Shown: positions 39,571 through 49,011, numbered from the stretch's first letter. The stretch is DNA of 64,000 nt from Pseudomonas frederiksbergensis (GCF_001952935.1 NZ_CP018319.1:2882501-2946500), one strand, 5' to 3'. Program-made: numbers and translations. The notes: generated from the sequence alone by a model not told the origin.

Positions 39571-39856
39571 CTCTTCTCCAGGTCGCTGTAGCCCTGTTCC
39601 CACAAGTGCTACCGATTTGCTCACGCCCAACGGGGCAGAGCGTCTCCCGCCGATAATGGCACTTATAACCTCTACTCGCGACGCGGCTTATATAGACGCG
39701 GTGCGACGTCGTTTTCAGGAGTTATTGAACAGCCATTCAATTTTAGGCATGGCAATTGCTCTGTCATTACAAAGCCCGTCTCCCACGCGAGAACGATGGC
39801 AATAAAAAGAGCCTCCGCCTGAGGCCATCACCCGCTTTGTGTGAGGAGATACCGCG

Positions 39857-40960
39857 ATGACGACGTTCAACTCCGGGGCCCAACCCCAGAACCGTGCGCC
39901 TCAATCCATCGGCTTTCTGCTGCTGGACAATTTCACGCTTATTTCTCTGGCTTCCGCAGTAGAACCCCTGCGCATGGCCAACCAATTGTCCGGCCGCGAG
40001 CTGTATCGCTGGACCACACTGACCGTCGACGGTGGCCAGGTCTGGGCCAGTGACGGTCTGCAGATCACTCCCGACTGCTCCATGCACAAAGCGCCTCCCA
40101 TGGACACCATCATTGTCTGTGGCGGTATCGGCATCCAGCGCACTGTCACCCGTGAACACGTGTCGTGGCTGCAAAGCCAGGCGCGTCAGTCCAAGCGTCT
40201 GGGCGCAGTCTGCACCGGTAGCTGGGCCCTGGCCTGCGCCGGCTTGCTGGACGGCTTTGATTGCAGCGTGCACTGGGAATGCCTGGCCGCCATGCAGGAA
40301 GCGTTTCCGCGTGTGGCCATGAGCACCCGGTTGTTCACCCTCGACCGTAACCGTTTCACCAGCTCCGGCGGTACTGCGCCGCTGGACATGATGCTGCACC
40401 TGATCAGCCGCGATCACGGCCGTGAACTGTCCGCCGCGATTTCGGAGATGTTTGTCTACGAACGTATCCGCAACGAGCAGGATCACCAGCGTGTGCCGCT
40501 CAAGCACATGCTCGGCACCAACCAGCCGAAGTTGCAGGAAATCGTCGCGCTGATGGAGGCCAACCTCGAAGAGCCGATCGACCTCGACGAACTGGCGGTG
40601 TATGTCGCCGTGTCGCGTCGTCAGCTGGAGCGGCTGTTCCAGAAATACCTGCACTGCTCGCCGTCGCGTTACTACCTCAAGCTCCGTCTGATCCGCGCTC
40701 GGCAGTTGCTCAAGCAAACGCCGATGTCGATCATCGAAGTGGCGTCTGTATGTGGCTTCGTGTCTACGCCGCACTTCTCCAAGTGCTACCGCGAATACTT
40801 CGGCATTCCGCCACGTGACGAGCGCGTGGGTTCCAACACCACGCAACAAGTGGCGATGATGCCGCTGCCGCAAGCACTGGTGCTGTCGCCGTTGTCCGGG
40901 CCGTTGTCGGCGCTGAGCCAGGCGCGTAACGAGTCGACCTTCGCCAGCGTAAGGCTCTAA
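39857..40960 (+). CDS. gbdR: GlxA-type AraC-family activator of betaine catabolism
   Basis: The 367-residue regulator has an N-terminal DJ-1/PfpI-like amidotransferase domain (SIGFLLLDNFTLISLASAVEPLRMANQLSG; CTGSWALACAGLLDGF) and a C-terminal AraC double HTH (IDLDELAVYVAVSRRQLERLFQKYLHCSPSRYYLKLRLIRARQLL). GbdR in P. aeruginosa senses betaine and dimethylglycine and activates gbcAB, dgcAB, sdaB and choXWV homologues. Position after sdaB matches that order. GAGGAGA precedes the ATG at 39857. Confidence 0.95.
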   Translation: MTTFNSGAQPQNRAPQSIGFLLLDNFTLISLASAVEPLRMANQLSGRELYRWTTLTVDGGQVWASDGLQITPDCSMHKAPPMDTIIVCGGIGIQRTVTREHVSWLQSQARQSKRLGAVCTGSWALACAGLLDGFDCSVHWECLAAMQEAFPRVAMSTRLFTLDRNRFTSSGGTAPLDMMLHLISRDHGRELSAAISEMFVYERIRNEQDHQRVPLKHMLGTNQPKLQEIVALMEANLEEPIDLDELAVYVAVSRRQLERLFQKYLHCSPSRYYLKLRLIRARQLLKQTPMSIIEVASVCGFVSTPHFSKCYREYFGIPPRDERVGSNTTQQVAMMPLPQALVLSPLSGPLSALSQARNESTFASVRL

Positions 40961-40974
40961 CCGCGCGGGCTATT

Positions 40975-41096
40975 GTGGCGAGGGGGCTTGCCGGAACGCC
41001 GCATCGCCCCGTTGGGTCGCGCAGCGGCCCCAAGATTTTACGACTGCTGCGCAGCCGAACGGGGCGATGCGGCGTTCCGACAAGCCCCCTCGCCAC
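40975..41096. repeat. R2 repeat
   Basis: GTGGCGAGGGGGCTTG and its inverse enclose GGAACGCCGCATCGCCCCGT in both orientations, so the whole element is a long imperfect palindrome. It lies between gbdR and the convergent small gene. Confidence 0.88.
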
Positions 41097-41117
41097 AAAG
41101 TGTTCACACCCTGGAAA

Positions 41118-41381
41118 TCAGGCGCTACGGCTTTGCTGATACTCCGCCAACGCCGGCAGCAGTTGTTTGTCGATGGCCTGTCGCACGGCCGGCAGGATGG
41201 TCGCGCTGCTGGTGTACATCTGCTTGACCATGGTCCGCAGCGTCATCGCCCGTTCATCGTTCAAGCCTCGCACTGCGCATTCACAAGCTTGCGCAGCTGT
41301 AGAGCCACTCGGTACTTGAAAACCCAACGATTTCAGCTGGCCCAACAGGTCTTCCTGGTCAATCAAATCGGCGTGCATCAT
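41118..41381 (-). CDS. Small helical protein of unknown function
   Basis: The 87-residue protein (MMHADLIDQEDLLGQLKSLGFQVPSGSTAAQACECAVRGL...) is predicted mostly helical, with no signal or membrane segment and one close Cys pair (ACEC). GAAGGA lies 7 bases before the ATG at 41381, which supports this start over longer readings. It sits between gbdR and the carnitine genes. I do not recognise a family and infer no role. Confidence 0.65.
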   Translation of the reverse strand: MMHADLIDQEDLLGQLKSLGFQVPSGSTAAQACECAVRGLNDERAMTLRTMVKQMYTSSATILPAVRQAIDKQLLPALAEYQQSRSA

Positions 41382-41499
41382 GACGCAATCCTTCTTCAGG
41401 GAACGGTGTCGTGGTTCGATTCTCATAGGGGTACGGAGTGGCGGCAAGGACGATTTGTCGCAATGGCCGCAATACCTATGAACAGGTCGTTTTCGGCTA

Positions 41500-41632
41500 A
41501 CTTGCTATGGCTGGGAGTGGGCACACTGGGATCAGCTGGCTTCACGAAGGTTTGGTCACCCTCGCGCAAACGGCTCCTCAACAGTACCCACCTCTGCCCC
41601 GATCCTGTCACGGCTTGATCGGGGTTTTTTTT
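41500..41632 (+). ncRNA. Candidate small RNA ending in an intrinsic terminator
   Basis: The 3' end is a perfect terminator: CCCCGATC (41597-41604), loop, GATCGGGG (41617-41624), then eight T residues. Upstream, GAGTGGG (41515-41521) pairs with CCCACCTC (41587-41594) with one bulge, enclosing GTTTG/CAAAC. No open reading frame lies before the terminator on this strand. Single-stranded CTCCTCA and CACCTC stretches could pair with SD sequences. The 5' end near 41505-41515 is a guess. Confidence 0.5.
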
Positions 41633-41671
41633 GCCTGTGAATCAGGAAGGGATGTGGTGTCTGGGCTGATG

Positions 41672-41758
41672 CCATCGCGAGCAGGCTCACTCCCACATTC
41701 GCCCGCATTCTCCTGTTAGAACCCGTTCAACTGTGGGAGCGGGCTTGCCCGCGATGAA
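41672..41758. repeat. R1-type REP pair, mixed variants
   Basis: CATCGCGAGCAGGCTCACTC at the left and GTGGGAGCGGGCTTGCCCGC at the right form an imperfect inverted pair, showing two different R1 subtypes joined. Confidence 0.85.
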
Positions 41759-41770
41759 CGATGACGCGGT

Positions 41771-42934
41771 CTAGCGTTGCAGCACCAAAATCCGCGACAA
41801 CAACTCATCCCGATCCACATAACAACCCTGAAAATGCCGGGCGCCAGTAGCAGGGTCGAAGGCGTTGCGGGCGTGGAGGGTGCGGCGGTTGTCGAAACAC
41901 CACATTTCGCCTGGGTTTAACCGCGTCATCACGCGGAATCGCGCTTCCCGGGTCATCGCAATAAAGCGGCGGTAGGCGTGATAGAGCGCGGGCATCTGCT
42001 CGACCGACGCATCGAACGGACCGCGCAGAAAATTCGCCATGCGAATTTCCGAAACCTGCCCAAAGGCATCCAGTGCGATGATCGGCGCGAGACGGCGGTA
42101 GTCGCTGTGGCGGTCTTTATTGCGGAACTCCACCGGGATTTCGCAAAGGCTTTTGAACGCCTCGGGATCTTCATCGCGCAAGGCTTCGGCGATGGCAAAA
42201 CCGTCGACGAAAATACTCTCGCCACCCTCGGCGTCATTCACCAGGCAATGCAGAAATTGCAGCCCCGGTTGTAACTCCCGGGTTGGCAGGTCGCTGTGCA
42301 GCGGCAGGTTGAAAGCGGTGTAGGCATTGCTGTCGGCATCGGCCTTGGATTGCACATTGAACAGCACGCCAAAATTGCTCTCGCGGATGAAGGAAATCCG
42401 CTGCGCTATCAACTTCAACGAGCCCGGCTCGGTGGGCACACCGCGGACCTGAGTCAGGCCGGTATCGCGCACCGCCAGCAACCATTGCAGCAAGGCGTCG
42501 TTATCGTTCATCAACGCCGGGTAGTCGAACACCGGCAGCGTCAGGTTGCTGTGCCAGAGCTGGCTTTTGGGCTTCGCGGCCCGGCGCTCGGCACGGGACT
42601 CGTCGTCGTAGGCGTGGGCCCGTAGCCAGCCCGGATCGAAGCGGCTGAGATGGCCGTCCTGCCAATCGACACGCAGACAGCCTTCGGCATCAATGCTGAC
42701 ATTCGAGGGCTTCAGGTTTTCGGCGACATCGACGATTTCCAGCACTTGCTCGCGGGTTACGGTGTAGACGCACAGCGGGCACGGGCAGTTGTCCCGCAAC
42801 CACTGATGATGAAACGGGCTGACACGATCATCGGCCCACTTCACTTGAATTCGGTCCGCCAGGGTGTGTACGGCGGTCAACGCGCTGATCAACGGGTAGG
42901 TGCGGAAGTCGGCAAAAGCGGCGGCGGTGTTCAA
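41771..42934 (-). CDS. Gamma-butyrobetaine dioxygenase-like enzyme
   Basis: The 387-residue protein joins an N-terminal DUF971-type zinc domain (WLRDNCPCPLCVY) with a TauD/TfdA Fe(II)/2-oxoglutarate dioxygenase domain. The iron triad is visible as the H-x-D in LPLHSDLPTREL and the distal His in DNRRTLHARNAF. This layout is that of gamma-butyrobetaine hydroxylase, which makes L-carnitine. AAGGAG precedes the ATG at 42934, 14 bases after the cdhB stop, so it is the last gene of the caiX-cdhC-cdhA-cdhB unit. A trimethyllysine-type enzyme is the main alternative; the location favours gamma-butyrobetaine. Confidence 0.88.
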   Translation of the reverse strand: MNTAAAFADFRTYPLISALTAVHTLADRIQVKWADDRVSPFHHQWLRDNCPCPLCVYTVTREQVLEIVDVAENLKPSNVSIDAEGCLRVDWQDGHLSRFDPGWLRAHAYDDESRAERRAAKPKSQLWHSNLTLPVFDYPALMNDNDALLQWLLAVRDTGLTQVRGVPTEPGSLKLIAQRISFIRESNFGVLFNVQSKADADSNAYTAFNLPLHSDLPTRELQPGLQFLHCLVNDAEGGESIFVDGFAIAEALRDEDPEAFKSLCEIPVEFRNKDRHSDYRRLAPIIALDAFGQVSEIRMANFLRGPFDASVEQMPALYHAYRRFIAMTREARFRVMTRLNPGEMWCFDNRRTLHARNAFDPATGARHFQGCYVDRDELLSRILVLQR

Positions 42935-42948
42935 TGGCGATCTCCTTG

Positions 42949-43425
42949 TTATTTTTTAGGGGGTAACGCGATCACTCGGCCAATGTAGTCAGGGGCGGGA
43001 AGGTCGGTTTGCTCGGCGACGATGGCTTGCAGCTTGCTCAAGGTGTCTTCGCTGAACGGCGCGGATCGCGGGCCGGCAAGGTCGACGTGCAGCAGCATTT
43101 GTTCGTTGCCCGCCAGTTCCTTGTCGTCGCCCACCCGATGCAGGCTGTGATAGAGGTGCAGGCGTTTGCTGTCGTGGCCGATGATTTGGGTGTGCACTTC
43201 GACGTCGGCGTCGAGCTTCACTTCGTGCAGGTAATTGAGGTGCAGTTCGAGGGTGAACAGCGAGTTGCCGCTGGCTTCGCGGTTGGTGCTGTCCATGCCC
43301 AGACGATCCATCAGCGCATCGGTGGCGTAGCTGAAAATCAGCAGGTAGAAGGCGTCGCGCAGGTGGCCGTTGTAGTCGACCCAGTCGGGGATGATTTTGG
43401 TTTGGTAGGTGGTGAGGGTGGACAT
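42949..43425 (-). CDS. cdhB: Betainyl-CoA thioesterase (hotdog fold)
   Basis: The 158-residue protein has the 4-hydroxybenzoyl-CoA thioesterase-like hotdog pattern (VDYNGHLRDAFYLLIFSYATDALMD). In carnitine catabolism it releases glycine betaine from betainyl-CoA. GGAGAG precedes the ATG at 43425; the longer in-frame reading to 43539 comes from an R3 repeat. It follows cdhA and precedes the dioxygenase gene. Confidence 0.9.
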   Translation of the reverse strand: MSTLTTYQTKIIPDWVDYNGHLRDAFYLLIFSYATDALMDRLGMDSTNREASGNSLFTLELHLNYLHEVKLDADVEVHTQIIGHDSKRLHLYHSLHRVGDDKELAGNEQMLLHVDLAGPRSAPFSEDTLSKLQAIVAEQTDLPAPDYIGRVIALPPKK

Positions 43426-43451
43426 GATTCTCTCCAGGCATGATCGGGGTT

Positions 43452-43558
43452 GATCGTTCCCAGGCTCCGCGTGGGAATGCCTCAATGGACGCTCTGCGTC
43501 CGCTTTTGGGACGCGGAGCGTCCCGGGCTGCATTCCCACGCAGAGCGTGGGAACGATC
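43452..43558. repeat. R3 repeat inside the carnitine operon
   Basis: Full R3 element (GATCGTTCCCAGGC at the left, inverse at the right), with one arm change making the left outer hairpin imperfect. It lies between cdhA and cdhB. Confidence 0.9.
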
Positions 43559-43569
43559 AGTGGGGAGGG

Positions 43570-44535
43570 TTACTCACTGAACGCCATCCCATGCTTCTCT
43601 TTGGTGGTCTTCACCGCTTCCAGCACCGCCAGCAAACAATCATCACGATAGCGCTCCAGCGCGGAAATGCTGTGCGTGCCCAACTGATCGCTGGTGCCAT
43701 CCACCACATCATCAATCAATTTGTCCGTCAGCTCCGGCGCCGGCAGATACGTCCACGGCAATTGCAACGCCGGCCCGAATTGCGCCATGAAATGCCGCAT
43801 GCCCGCATCGCCACCCGCCAGGGTGTACGTCAAAAACGTGCCCATGAACGACCAGCGCAGCCCCGCGCCAAAGCGAATCGCATCATCGATTTCGCCGGTG
43901 GTCGCCACACCGTCGTTGACCAGGTGCAGCGCCTCACGCCAGAGCGCTTCGAGCAAGCGGTCAGCGATAAAACCGGGTACTTCCTTGCGCACGTGCAGCG
44001 GACGCATGCCCAAGGATTCATAGACTTTCATGGCCGCTTGAACCGCTTGCGGCGCGGTGTTTTTTCCGCCCACCACTTCCACCAGCGGCAGCAGGTAAAC
44101 CGGGTTGAACGGGTGGCCGACGACGCAGCGTTCCGGGTGCGTCGAGCTCTCGTAGAACTCGCTCGGCAACAGGCCGGAAGTACTGGAACCGATCAAGGCA
44201 TTGGGCTTGGCCGCCGCGCTGATTTTGGCGTGCAGTTCCAGTTTCAGGTCCAGACGCTCGGGGGCGCTTTCCTGGATGAAATCTGCATCGCGAACGCATT
44301 CTTCGATAGTGGCGACAAAGCGCAACCGATCCTGCGATGCGCCTGGCGCAAGGCCCTGTTTCTCCAGCGCGCCCCAGGCATTGGCGACGCGTTTGCGCAG
44401 CGCGGCTTCAGCACCGGGCGCCGGGTCCCAGGCCACCACGTCGAGGCCGTGGGCGAGGGCGCGGGATACCCAGCCGCTGCCGATGACACCGCTGCCCAGA
44501 GCGGCGAAGGTTTTGATTTCAGTGATAAAGCTCAT
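43570..44535 (-). CDS. cdhA: L-carnitine dehydrogenase
   Basis: The 321-residue enzyme is a 3-hydroxyacyl-CoA-dehydrogenase-type protein that oxidises L-carnitine to 3-dehydrocarnitine with NAD. The Rossmann motif [26 protein letters not shown], the [11 protein letters not shown] segment and [19 protein letters not shown] are present. AGGAA lies 7 bases before the ATG at 44535; a GTG two codons upstream is the alternative. It is the second enzyme gene of the carnitine unit. Confidence 0.94.
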   Translation of the reverse strand: MSFITEIKTFAALGSGVIGSGWVSRALAHGLDVVAWDPAPGAEAALRKRVANAWGALEKQGLAPGASQDRLRFVATIEECVRDADFIQESAPERLDLKLELHAKISAAAKPNALIGSSTSGLLPSEFYESSTHPERCVVGHPFNPVYLLPLVEVVGGKNTAPQAVQAAMKVYESLGMRPLHVRKEVPGFIADRLLEALWREALHLVNDGVATTGEIDDAIRFGAGLRWSFMGTFLTYTLAGGDAGMRHFMAQFGPALQLPWTYLPAPELTDKLIDDVVDGTSDQLGTHSISALERYRDDCLLAVLEAVKTTKEKHGMAFSE

Positions 44536-44566
44536 GGTCACTTCCTGAGTTTGGCTCGGAAAAAAC

Positions 44567-44660
44567 TGTGGGAGCGAGCCTGCTCGCGATGGCGTCGGTA
44601 CATCCGATGCATCAATTGAGGCAGGTAAACCGCTATCGCGAGCAGGCTCACTCCCACAGG
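44567..44660. repeat. R1-type REP pair variant
   Basis: CTGTGGGAGCGAGCCTGCTC at the left and GAGCAGGCTCACTCCCACAG at the right, with a spacer of about 45 bases. It lies between cdhC and cdhA. Confidence 0.88.
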
Positions 44661-44677
44661 GGGAAAGTGTGTAAGGC

Positions 44678-45565
44678 TCAGCCGCGCTTGGTCAGGCCCA
44701 TTTTTGCCCGGCCTTCGGCTGGGGTCAGGACGCGGGCGCCGAGGCGGCTGAGGATTTCCGAGGCGCGTTCGACCAGTTGGCCGTTGGTCGCCAGGACGCC
44801 CTTGTCCAGCCAGATGTTGTCTTCCAGGCCGACCCGCACGTTGCCGCCGAGTAGCACCGCTTGGGCCGCCATCGGCATCTGCATGCGACCGATGCCGAAA
44901 CCGGCCCAGACCGCATTGGCAGGCAAATTGTCGACCATGGCTTTCATGGTGGTGGTATCAGCCGGCGCACCCCACGGAATGCCCAGGCAGAGTTGGAACA
45001 GCGGATCGTCGAGCAGGCCTTCCTTGATCAACTGTTTGGCGAACCACAGGTGACCGGTGTCGAAAATTTCCAGCTCGGCTTTCACGCCCAGCTCTTGAAT
45101 GCGTTTGGCGCCAGCACGCAGTTGGGCCGGGGTGGACACGTAAATGGTGTCGCCGTCGCCGAAATTCAGGGTGCCGCAGTCGAGGGTGCAGATTTCCGGC
45201 AGCAGTGCTTCAACGTGGGCCAGACGGGTCAGCGGGCCGACCAGGTCGGTGTTCGGGCCGAACTCCATCGGGTTCTCGCCCGCACCGATTTCCAGGTCGC
45301 CGCCCATGCCGGCGGTGAGGTTGACGATGATGTCCACGTCCGCCTCGCGGATGCGCTCCATCACTTCGCGATACAGCGCGACATCACGGCTGAATTTTCC
45401 GGTTTCGGGGTTACGAACGTGGCAGTGAACGACCGTGGCGCCAGCCTTGGCGGCTTCCACGGCGGCTGCGGCGATTTGTTTCGGGGTGACCGGCACGTGT
45501 GGGCTCTTGCTGGTCGTGTCGCCAGCACCGGTGAGTGCGCAGGTGATGATGACGTCGTGGTTCAT
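44678..45565 (-). CDS. cdhC: Dehydrocarnitine cleavage enzyme (BKACE family)
   Basis: The 295-residue protein belongs to the beta-keto acid cleavage family. It reacts 3-dehydrocarnitine with acetyl-CoA to give acetoacetate and betainyl-CoA. The start [32 protein letters not shown] is typical, and the zinc His pair is seen in [28 protein letters not shown] and [11 protein letters not shown] are further family blocks. AAGGAA precedes the ATG. It follows caiX and starts the enzyme part of the operon. Confidence 0.94.
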   Translation of the reverse strand: MNHDVIITCALTGAGDTTSKSPHVPVTPKQIAAAAVEAAKAGATVVHCHVRNPETGKFSRDVALYREVMERIREADVDIIVNLTAGMGGDLEIGAGENPMEFGPNTDLVGPLTRLAHVEALLPEICTLDCGTLNFGDGDTIYVSTPAQLRAGAKRIQELGVKAELEIFDTGHLWFAKQLIKEGLLDDPLFQLCLGIPWGAPADTTTMKAMVDNLPANAVWAGFGIGRMQMPMAAQAVLLGGNVRVGLEDNIWLDKGVLATNGQLVERASEILSRLGARVLTPAEGRAKMGLTKRG

Positions 45566-45640
45566 GAGGCGGGTTCCTTGCAGGCGTGATGATTCCGTTC
45601 GCAGCCCGGTCGGGCTGCGAGTCGGTGGTTCATTTCAGGT

Positions 45641-46585
45641 TTATTTACTGGTCAGTTTCAGGTTTTCAGCGGCGGGCTTGCCATCGAAGGTGGTCACGCC
45701 TTCGAGCCAGCGTTGCTTGTCTTGCGGGTGATCCTTGAGCCATTGCTTGGCCGACTCGAAAGCGTCCTTGTGATCCAGCAACGGCTGCATCATCCGGCTC
45801 TCGTCTTCGGCGGTGTAGGTCAGGTTGCTCAGCAAACGACCGATGTTCGGGCATTGTTCGGCGTATTTCGGCGCGGTGACGGTCCAGACCGTGGCCATGC
45901 CTTCGTTCGGGCCGAGGGCGTCTTCGCTGCCAGTGAGGTAAGTCATTTGCACGTTGACGTTCATCGGGTGCGGCGCCCAGCCGAAGAACACCACGGCTTC
46001 TTTGCGTCGTACGGCGCGATCCACCGCCGCGAGCATGCCGGCCTCACTGGACTCGACCAGCTGAAACTTGCCGAGGCCAAACTGGTTCTTGGCGATCATC
46101 GCCTTGATCTGGGTGTTGGCGCCCGAGCCGGGCTCGATGCCGTAGATTTTTCCGCCCAGTTCTTTCTCGAATCTGGCGATGTCGGCAAAGGTTTTCAGGC
46201 CTTTGTCGGCGAGGTAAGTCGGCACGGCGAGGGTGGCGCGAGCATCCTTGAGGCTCGGCGCTTCCAGCACTTCGACCTGCTTGGCATCGACGAACGGGGT
46301 GATGGTCTGGGTCATCAGCGGGTTCCAGTAACCGAGGAACAAGTCCAGGCGCTGGTCGCGGATGCCGGCGAAGATGATTTGCTGGGACGCGCTGGTTTGT
46401 TTGGTGTTGTAGCCGAGGCCATCGAGCAGGACTTGGGTCATGGCACTGGTGGCGATCACGTCGGTCCAGTTCACCACGCCCATGCGCACGTTCTGGCATG
46501 AAGCAGGTTCGGCCGCCATGACGCTGGCGCTCAGGAAAGCGGTACCGCTGAGTGCAAGAACACAGCTGCTGATCAGTCGTTTCAT
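45641..46585 (-). CDS. caiX: Carnitine substrate-binding protein
   Basis: The 314-residue periplasmic protein has a signal peptide (MKRLISSCVLALSGTAFLSASVMAAE) and is similar in layout to ChoX (NWTDVIATSAMTQVLLDGLGYN; FFGWAPHPMNVNVQMTYLTG). In P. aeruginosa CaiX binds carnitine and delivers it to the CbcWV core; no permease gene is adjacent here, which fits. GAGGAAC precedes the ATG at 46585. It is divergent from cdhR. Confidence 0.93.
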   Translation of the reverse strand: MKRLISSCVLALSGTAFLSASVMAAEPASCQNVRMGVVNWTDVIATSAMTQVLLDGLGYNTKQTSASQQIIFAGIRDQRLDLFLGYWNPLMTQTITPFVDAKQVEVLEAPSLKDARATLAVPTYLADKGLKTFADIARFEKELGGKIYGIEPGSGANTQIKAMIAKNQFGLGKFQLVESSEAGMLAAVDRAVRRKEAVVFFGWAPHPMNVNVQMTYLTGSEDALGPNEGMATVWTVTAPKYAEQCPNIGRLLSNLTYTAEDESRMMQPLLDHKDAFESAKQWLKDHPQDKQRWLEGVTTFDGKPAAENLKLTSK

Positions 46586-46807
46586 GTCGGGTTCCTCGGC
46601 AGACGTTATTGTGGGTTCCGGCATCTTTGTGTGCCGGTGATGCCAAGTTACGCAGCTAAGGCCCTGTGAAAACGCACTGCGGCGACCAGCTCTTGCACTG
46701 CGGCGACCTGCGCTCTTGAATGCCGCGTGCAAGTGGCGTATCAACGTCCACACGGTACCCGCCTCTCGTTACCTGGCCTCTTTTTACCTGCTAAGCGAGT
46801 GCGCTCC

Positions 46808-47767
46808 ATGTCCCAGGATTTCTACTTCTTGTTGATGCCGGGTTTCTCGGCGATTGGATTTATCTCGGCCATCGAGCCGTTGCGGGTCGCCAATCGTTTT
46901 CGTGGCGAGCTCTACCGCTGGCATGTACTCAGCGCGGACGGCGGGGCGGTATTGGCCAGCAACGGCATGTCGGTCAACGCCGATGCGGCGCTGGAACCGC
47001 TGAAGAAAGGCGCAACCTTGCTGGTAATCGCCGGATTCGAACCGCTGAAGTTCACCACCCCGGCCCTGGAGCACTGGTTACGCCGCCTGGATAACGAAGG
47101 CGTGACCCTCGGCGCCATCGACACCGGCAGTTTCATCCTCGCCGAAGCCGGCCTGCTCGACGGCCATCGCCTGACCCTGCACTGGGAAGCCATCGACGCC
47201 TTCAAGGAGTCCTATCCTCAGCTCAGCGTCACCCAGGAGTTGTTCGAGATCGACCGCCGACGCATCACCTCTGCCGGCGGCACCGCATCGATTGATCTGA
47301 TGCTCGACCTTATCGCCCAAGCCCACGGCCCGGAACTGGCGATCCAGGTCAGCGAACAATTCGTACTCGGCCGTATCCGCCCGCGTAAAGACCACCAGCG
47401 CATGGAAGTCGCCACGCGGTATGGCATCAGCAACAAGAAACTTGTTCACGTGATTGGGGAGATGGAACAGCACAGCGAGCCGCCGCTGAGTACGCTGGAA
47501 TTGGCGGAATCGATCAAGGTGACGCGACGGCAACTGGAGCGATTGTTTCGCCTGCACCTGAACGACACACCGAGCAATTTCTACCTGCGCTTGCGGCTGG
47601 AGAAGGCGCGGCAGTTGTTGCGGCAGACCGATATGAGCGTGCTGGAAGTGAGTATCGCCTGCGGGTTTGAATCGCCGTCGTACTTCACCCGCAGCTATCG
47701 GGCGAAGTTTGAGCGGTGCCCGCGCGAAGACCGCCGACGGTTGGGGGATGGGCGAGAGCTGGTTTGA
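46808..47767 (+). CDS. cdhR: GlxA-type AraC-family activator of carnitine catabolism
   Basis: The 319-residue regulator has an N-terminal DJ-1-like ligand domain (DFYFLLMPGFSAIGFISAIEPLRVANRF) and a C-terminal AraC HTH pair (LELAESIKVTRRQLERLFRLHLNDTPSNFYLRLRLEKARQLL). CdhR activates the caiX-cdhCAB operon in response to carnitine in P. aeruginosa. The ATG at 46808 gives the standard MSQDFYFLLMPGF start. It is a close paralogue of GbdR and diverges from caiX over a 222-base gap. Confidence 0.93.
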   Translation: MSQDFYFLLMPGFSAIGFISAIEPLRVANRFRGELYRWHVLSADGGAVLASNGMSVNADAALEPLKKGATLLVIAGFEPLKFTTPALEHWLRRLDNEGVTLGAIDTGSFILAEAGLLDGHRLTLHWEAIDAFKESYPQLSVTQELFEIDRRRITSAGGTASIDLMLDLIAQAHGPELAIQVSEQFVLGRIRPRKDHQRMEVATRYGISNKKLVHVIGEMEQHSEPPLSTLELAESIKVTRRQLERLFRLHLNDTPSNFYLRLRLEKARQLLRQTDMSVLEVSIACGFESPSYFTRSYRAKFERCPREDRRRLGDGRELV

Positions 47768-47784
47768 GCCAAACGCAAAACGAA

Positions 47785-47875
47785 ATGTGGGAGCGGGCTT
47801 GCTCGCGAAAGCGGTCAGTCATTCAACATTGATGTTGGCTGACACAACGCCTTCGCGAGCAAGCCCGCTCCCACA
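47785..47875. repeat. R1 REP pair
   Basis: ATGTGGGAGCGGGCTTGCTC and its inverse are separated by about 45 bases, downstream of cdhR. Confidence 0.92.
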
Positions 47876-47895
47876 GTTTTGATCTGCTGTGGGCC

Positions 47896-48312
47896 TTACT
47901 TCTTCATCAGCACCGAGCACGCCGCCTTGTAAGCCTCATGCTGGTACTTGTTCAGCGTATCCGGCAGTTCAAAGTCGAATTTCTTGTTCTGCGCATTGAT
48001 CGTCTGTGGCGACAGCAACGTGACCTCGCAATTCTCCAGCAACTGGAAAACACCCTCGATCTTGAACGTGGTCGGCCCACCGGCAAACTCGCCTTTCTTG
48101 CTGCGCTTCTTGATCGCGATCCGATCAATGGAGTTCTCGCGCACAAACGACGCCACTTGAGCCGCAAAGACTTTGACGTTCGCGGCTTCATCGTCATCGT
48201 CGAGGGCGATTTTCTTGGTGGTCAGGGCGACATGGCTCAAGACCTGATCGTCGAGGGAGGCCACGGCGATGATGGCTTCGCTGCCTTTGATTTCGATGCC
48301 GCAGATTTTCAT
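47896..48312 (-). CDS. DUF3010 family protein
   Basis: The 138-residue protein begins MKICGIEIKGSEAIIAVASLDD, with an RNase-H-like beta-sheet start of the kind found in Holliday-junction-resolvase-type folds, and matches the DUF3010 family by recognition. The middle has a basic IAIKKRSKKGEF loop. No signal or membrane segment is visible. Function is unknown. It is on the same strand as the LprI-like gene, about 60 bases apart. Confidence 0.85.
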   Translation of the reverse strand: MKICGIEIKGSEAIIAVASLDDQVLSHVALTTKKIALDDDDEAANVKVFAAQVASFVRENSIDRIAIKKRSKKGEFAGGPTTFKIEGVFQLLENCEVTLLSPQTINAQNKKFDFELPDTLNKYQHEAYKAACSVLMKK

Positions 48313-48373
48313 TTGAATCCCTTTACTGGCAGAAGATGTTCAGCTTACAGGTCTGGTTGGCAGGGGTTTGTAC

Positions 48374-48775
48374 TTACTCCTGCCCAATCGACTCCAAAAA
48401 CTCCGACCGCTCGTCACTCATCCGTGCCACGCAATCATTCTGCGCAATGGTGAACGCCTTGCTACCACTGGTCGCCGGAAACGCCTCAACCGCGCAATCT
48501 GCATCCCGGGTCTTCAGCCACTGCTGTTGAGCCGCCTTGAGCTTGGCGGTGATGTCGGTCAGTTGCGCGGGGTTCTTTTCGTAGAGCATTTGCATGCGAT
48601 CGGCCAGGCTTTTGTAATTTTCGCTCAGCAGGTCTTCGGCGGCGGTTCTGCTGTAGACCGAGCATTCCAGGGTCTGGACCTCATTTTCGACTTTGTCGCA
48701 GGGGTTGTCGTCGGCTTCTTCAGCCGCGTGTACGCCGGTCGCCATCAGTGCCAAAGCCAGGAAGATCGATTTCAT
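48374..48775 (-). CDS. LprI/DUF1311-family periplasmic protein
   Basis: The 133-residue protein has a signal peptide (MKSIFLALALMATGVHAAE) and the LprI (DUF1311) pattern with paired Cys residues: NPCDKV, LECSVY, DADCAVE and NDCVARM. The AQQQWLKTRDADC segment is the family hallmark. Some members inhibit lysozyme; most are uncharacterised. It lies next to the DUF3010 gene, on the same strand, and diverges from the dipeptidase gene. Confidence 0.85.
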   Translation of the reverse strand: MKSIFLALALMATGVHAAEEADDNPCDKVENEVQTLECSVYSRTAAEDLLSENYKSLADRMQMLYEKNPAQLTDITAKLKAAQQQWLKTRDADCAVEAFPATSGSKAFTIAQNDCVARMSDERSEFLESIGQE

Positions 48776-49011
48776 TGCGCCGCCGCCCCTTTTTCCAGTG
48801 AAGCATCCAGTAATGGCGCGAATTCTGGCTCATGCGCAGGCCCTTGAACAGGTGGCCCATGTCGTCTGTCGACGACCCTTTGTCGCGGATTGACGCTTTC
48901 GGCAAACCCCCTGTCGTTTTTGCACCCGGCTGCCCCCTCCCTCAGGCATATGCTGGCCCCAAAGCGCCGGCACACGATTCGGCGCATGAATCGCTAATAG
49001 GGGACAGCCTG

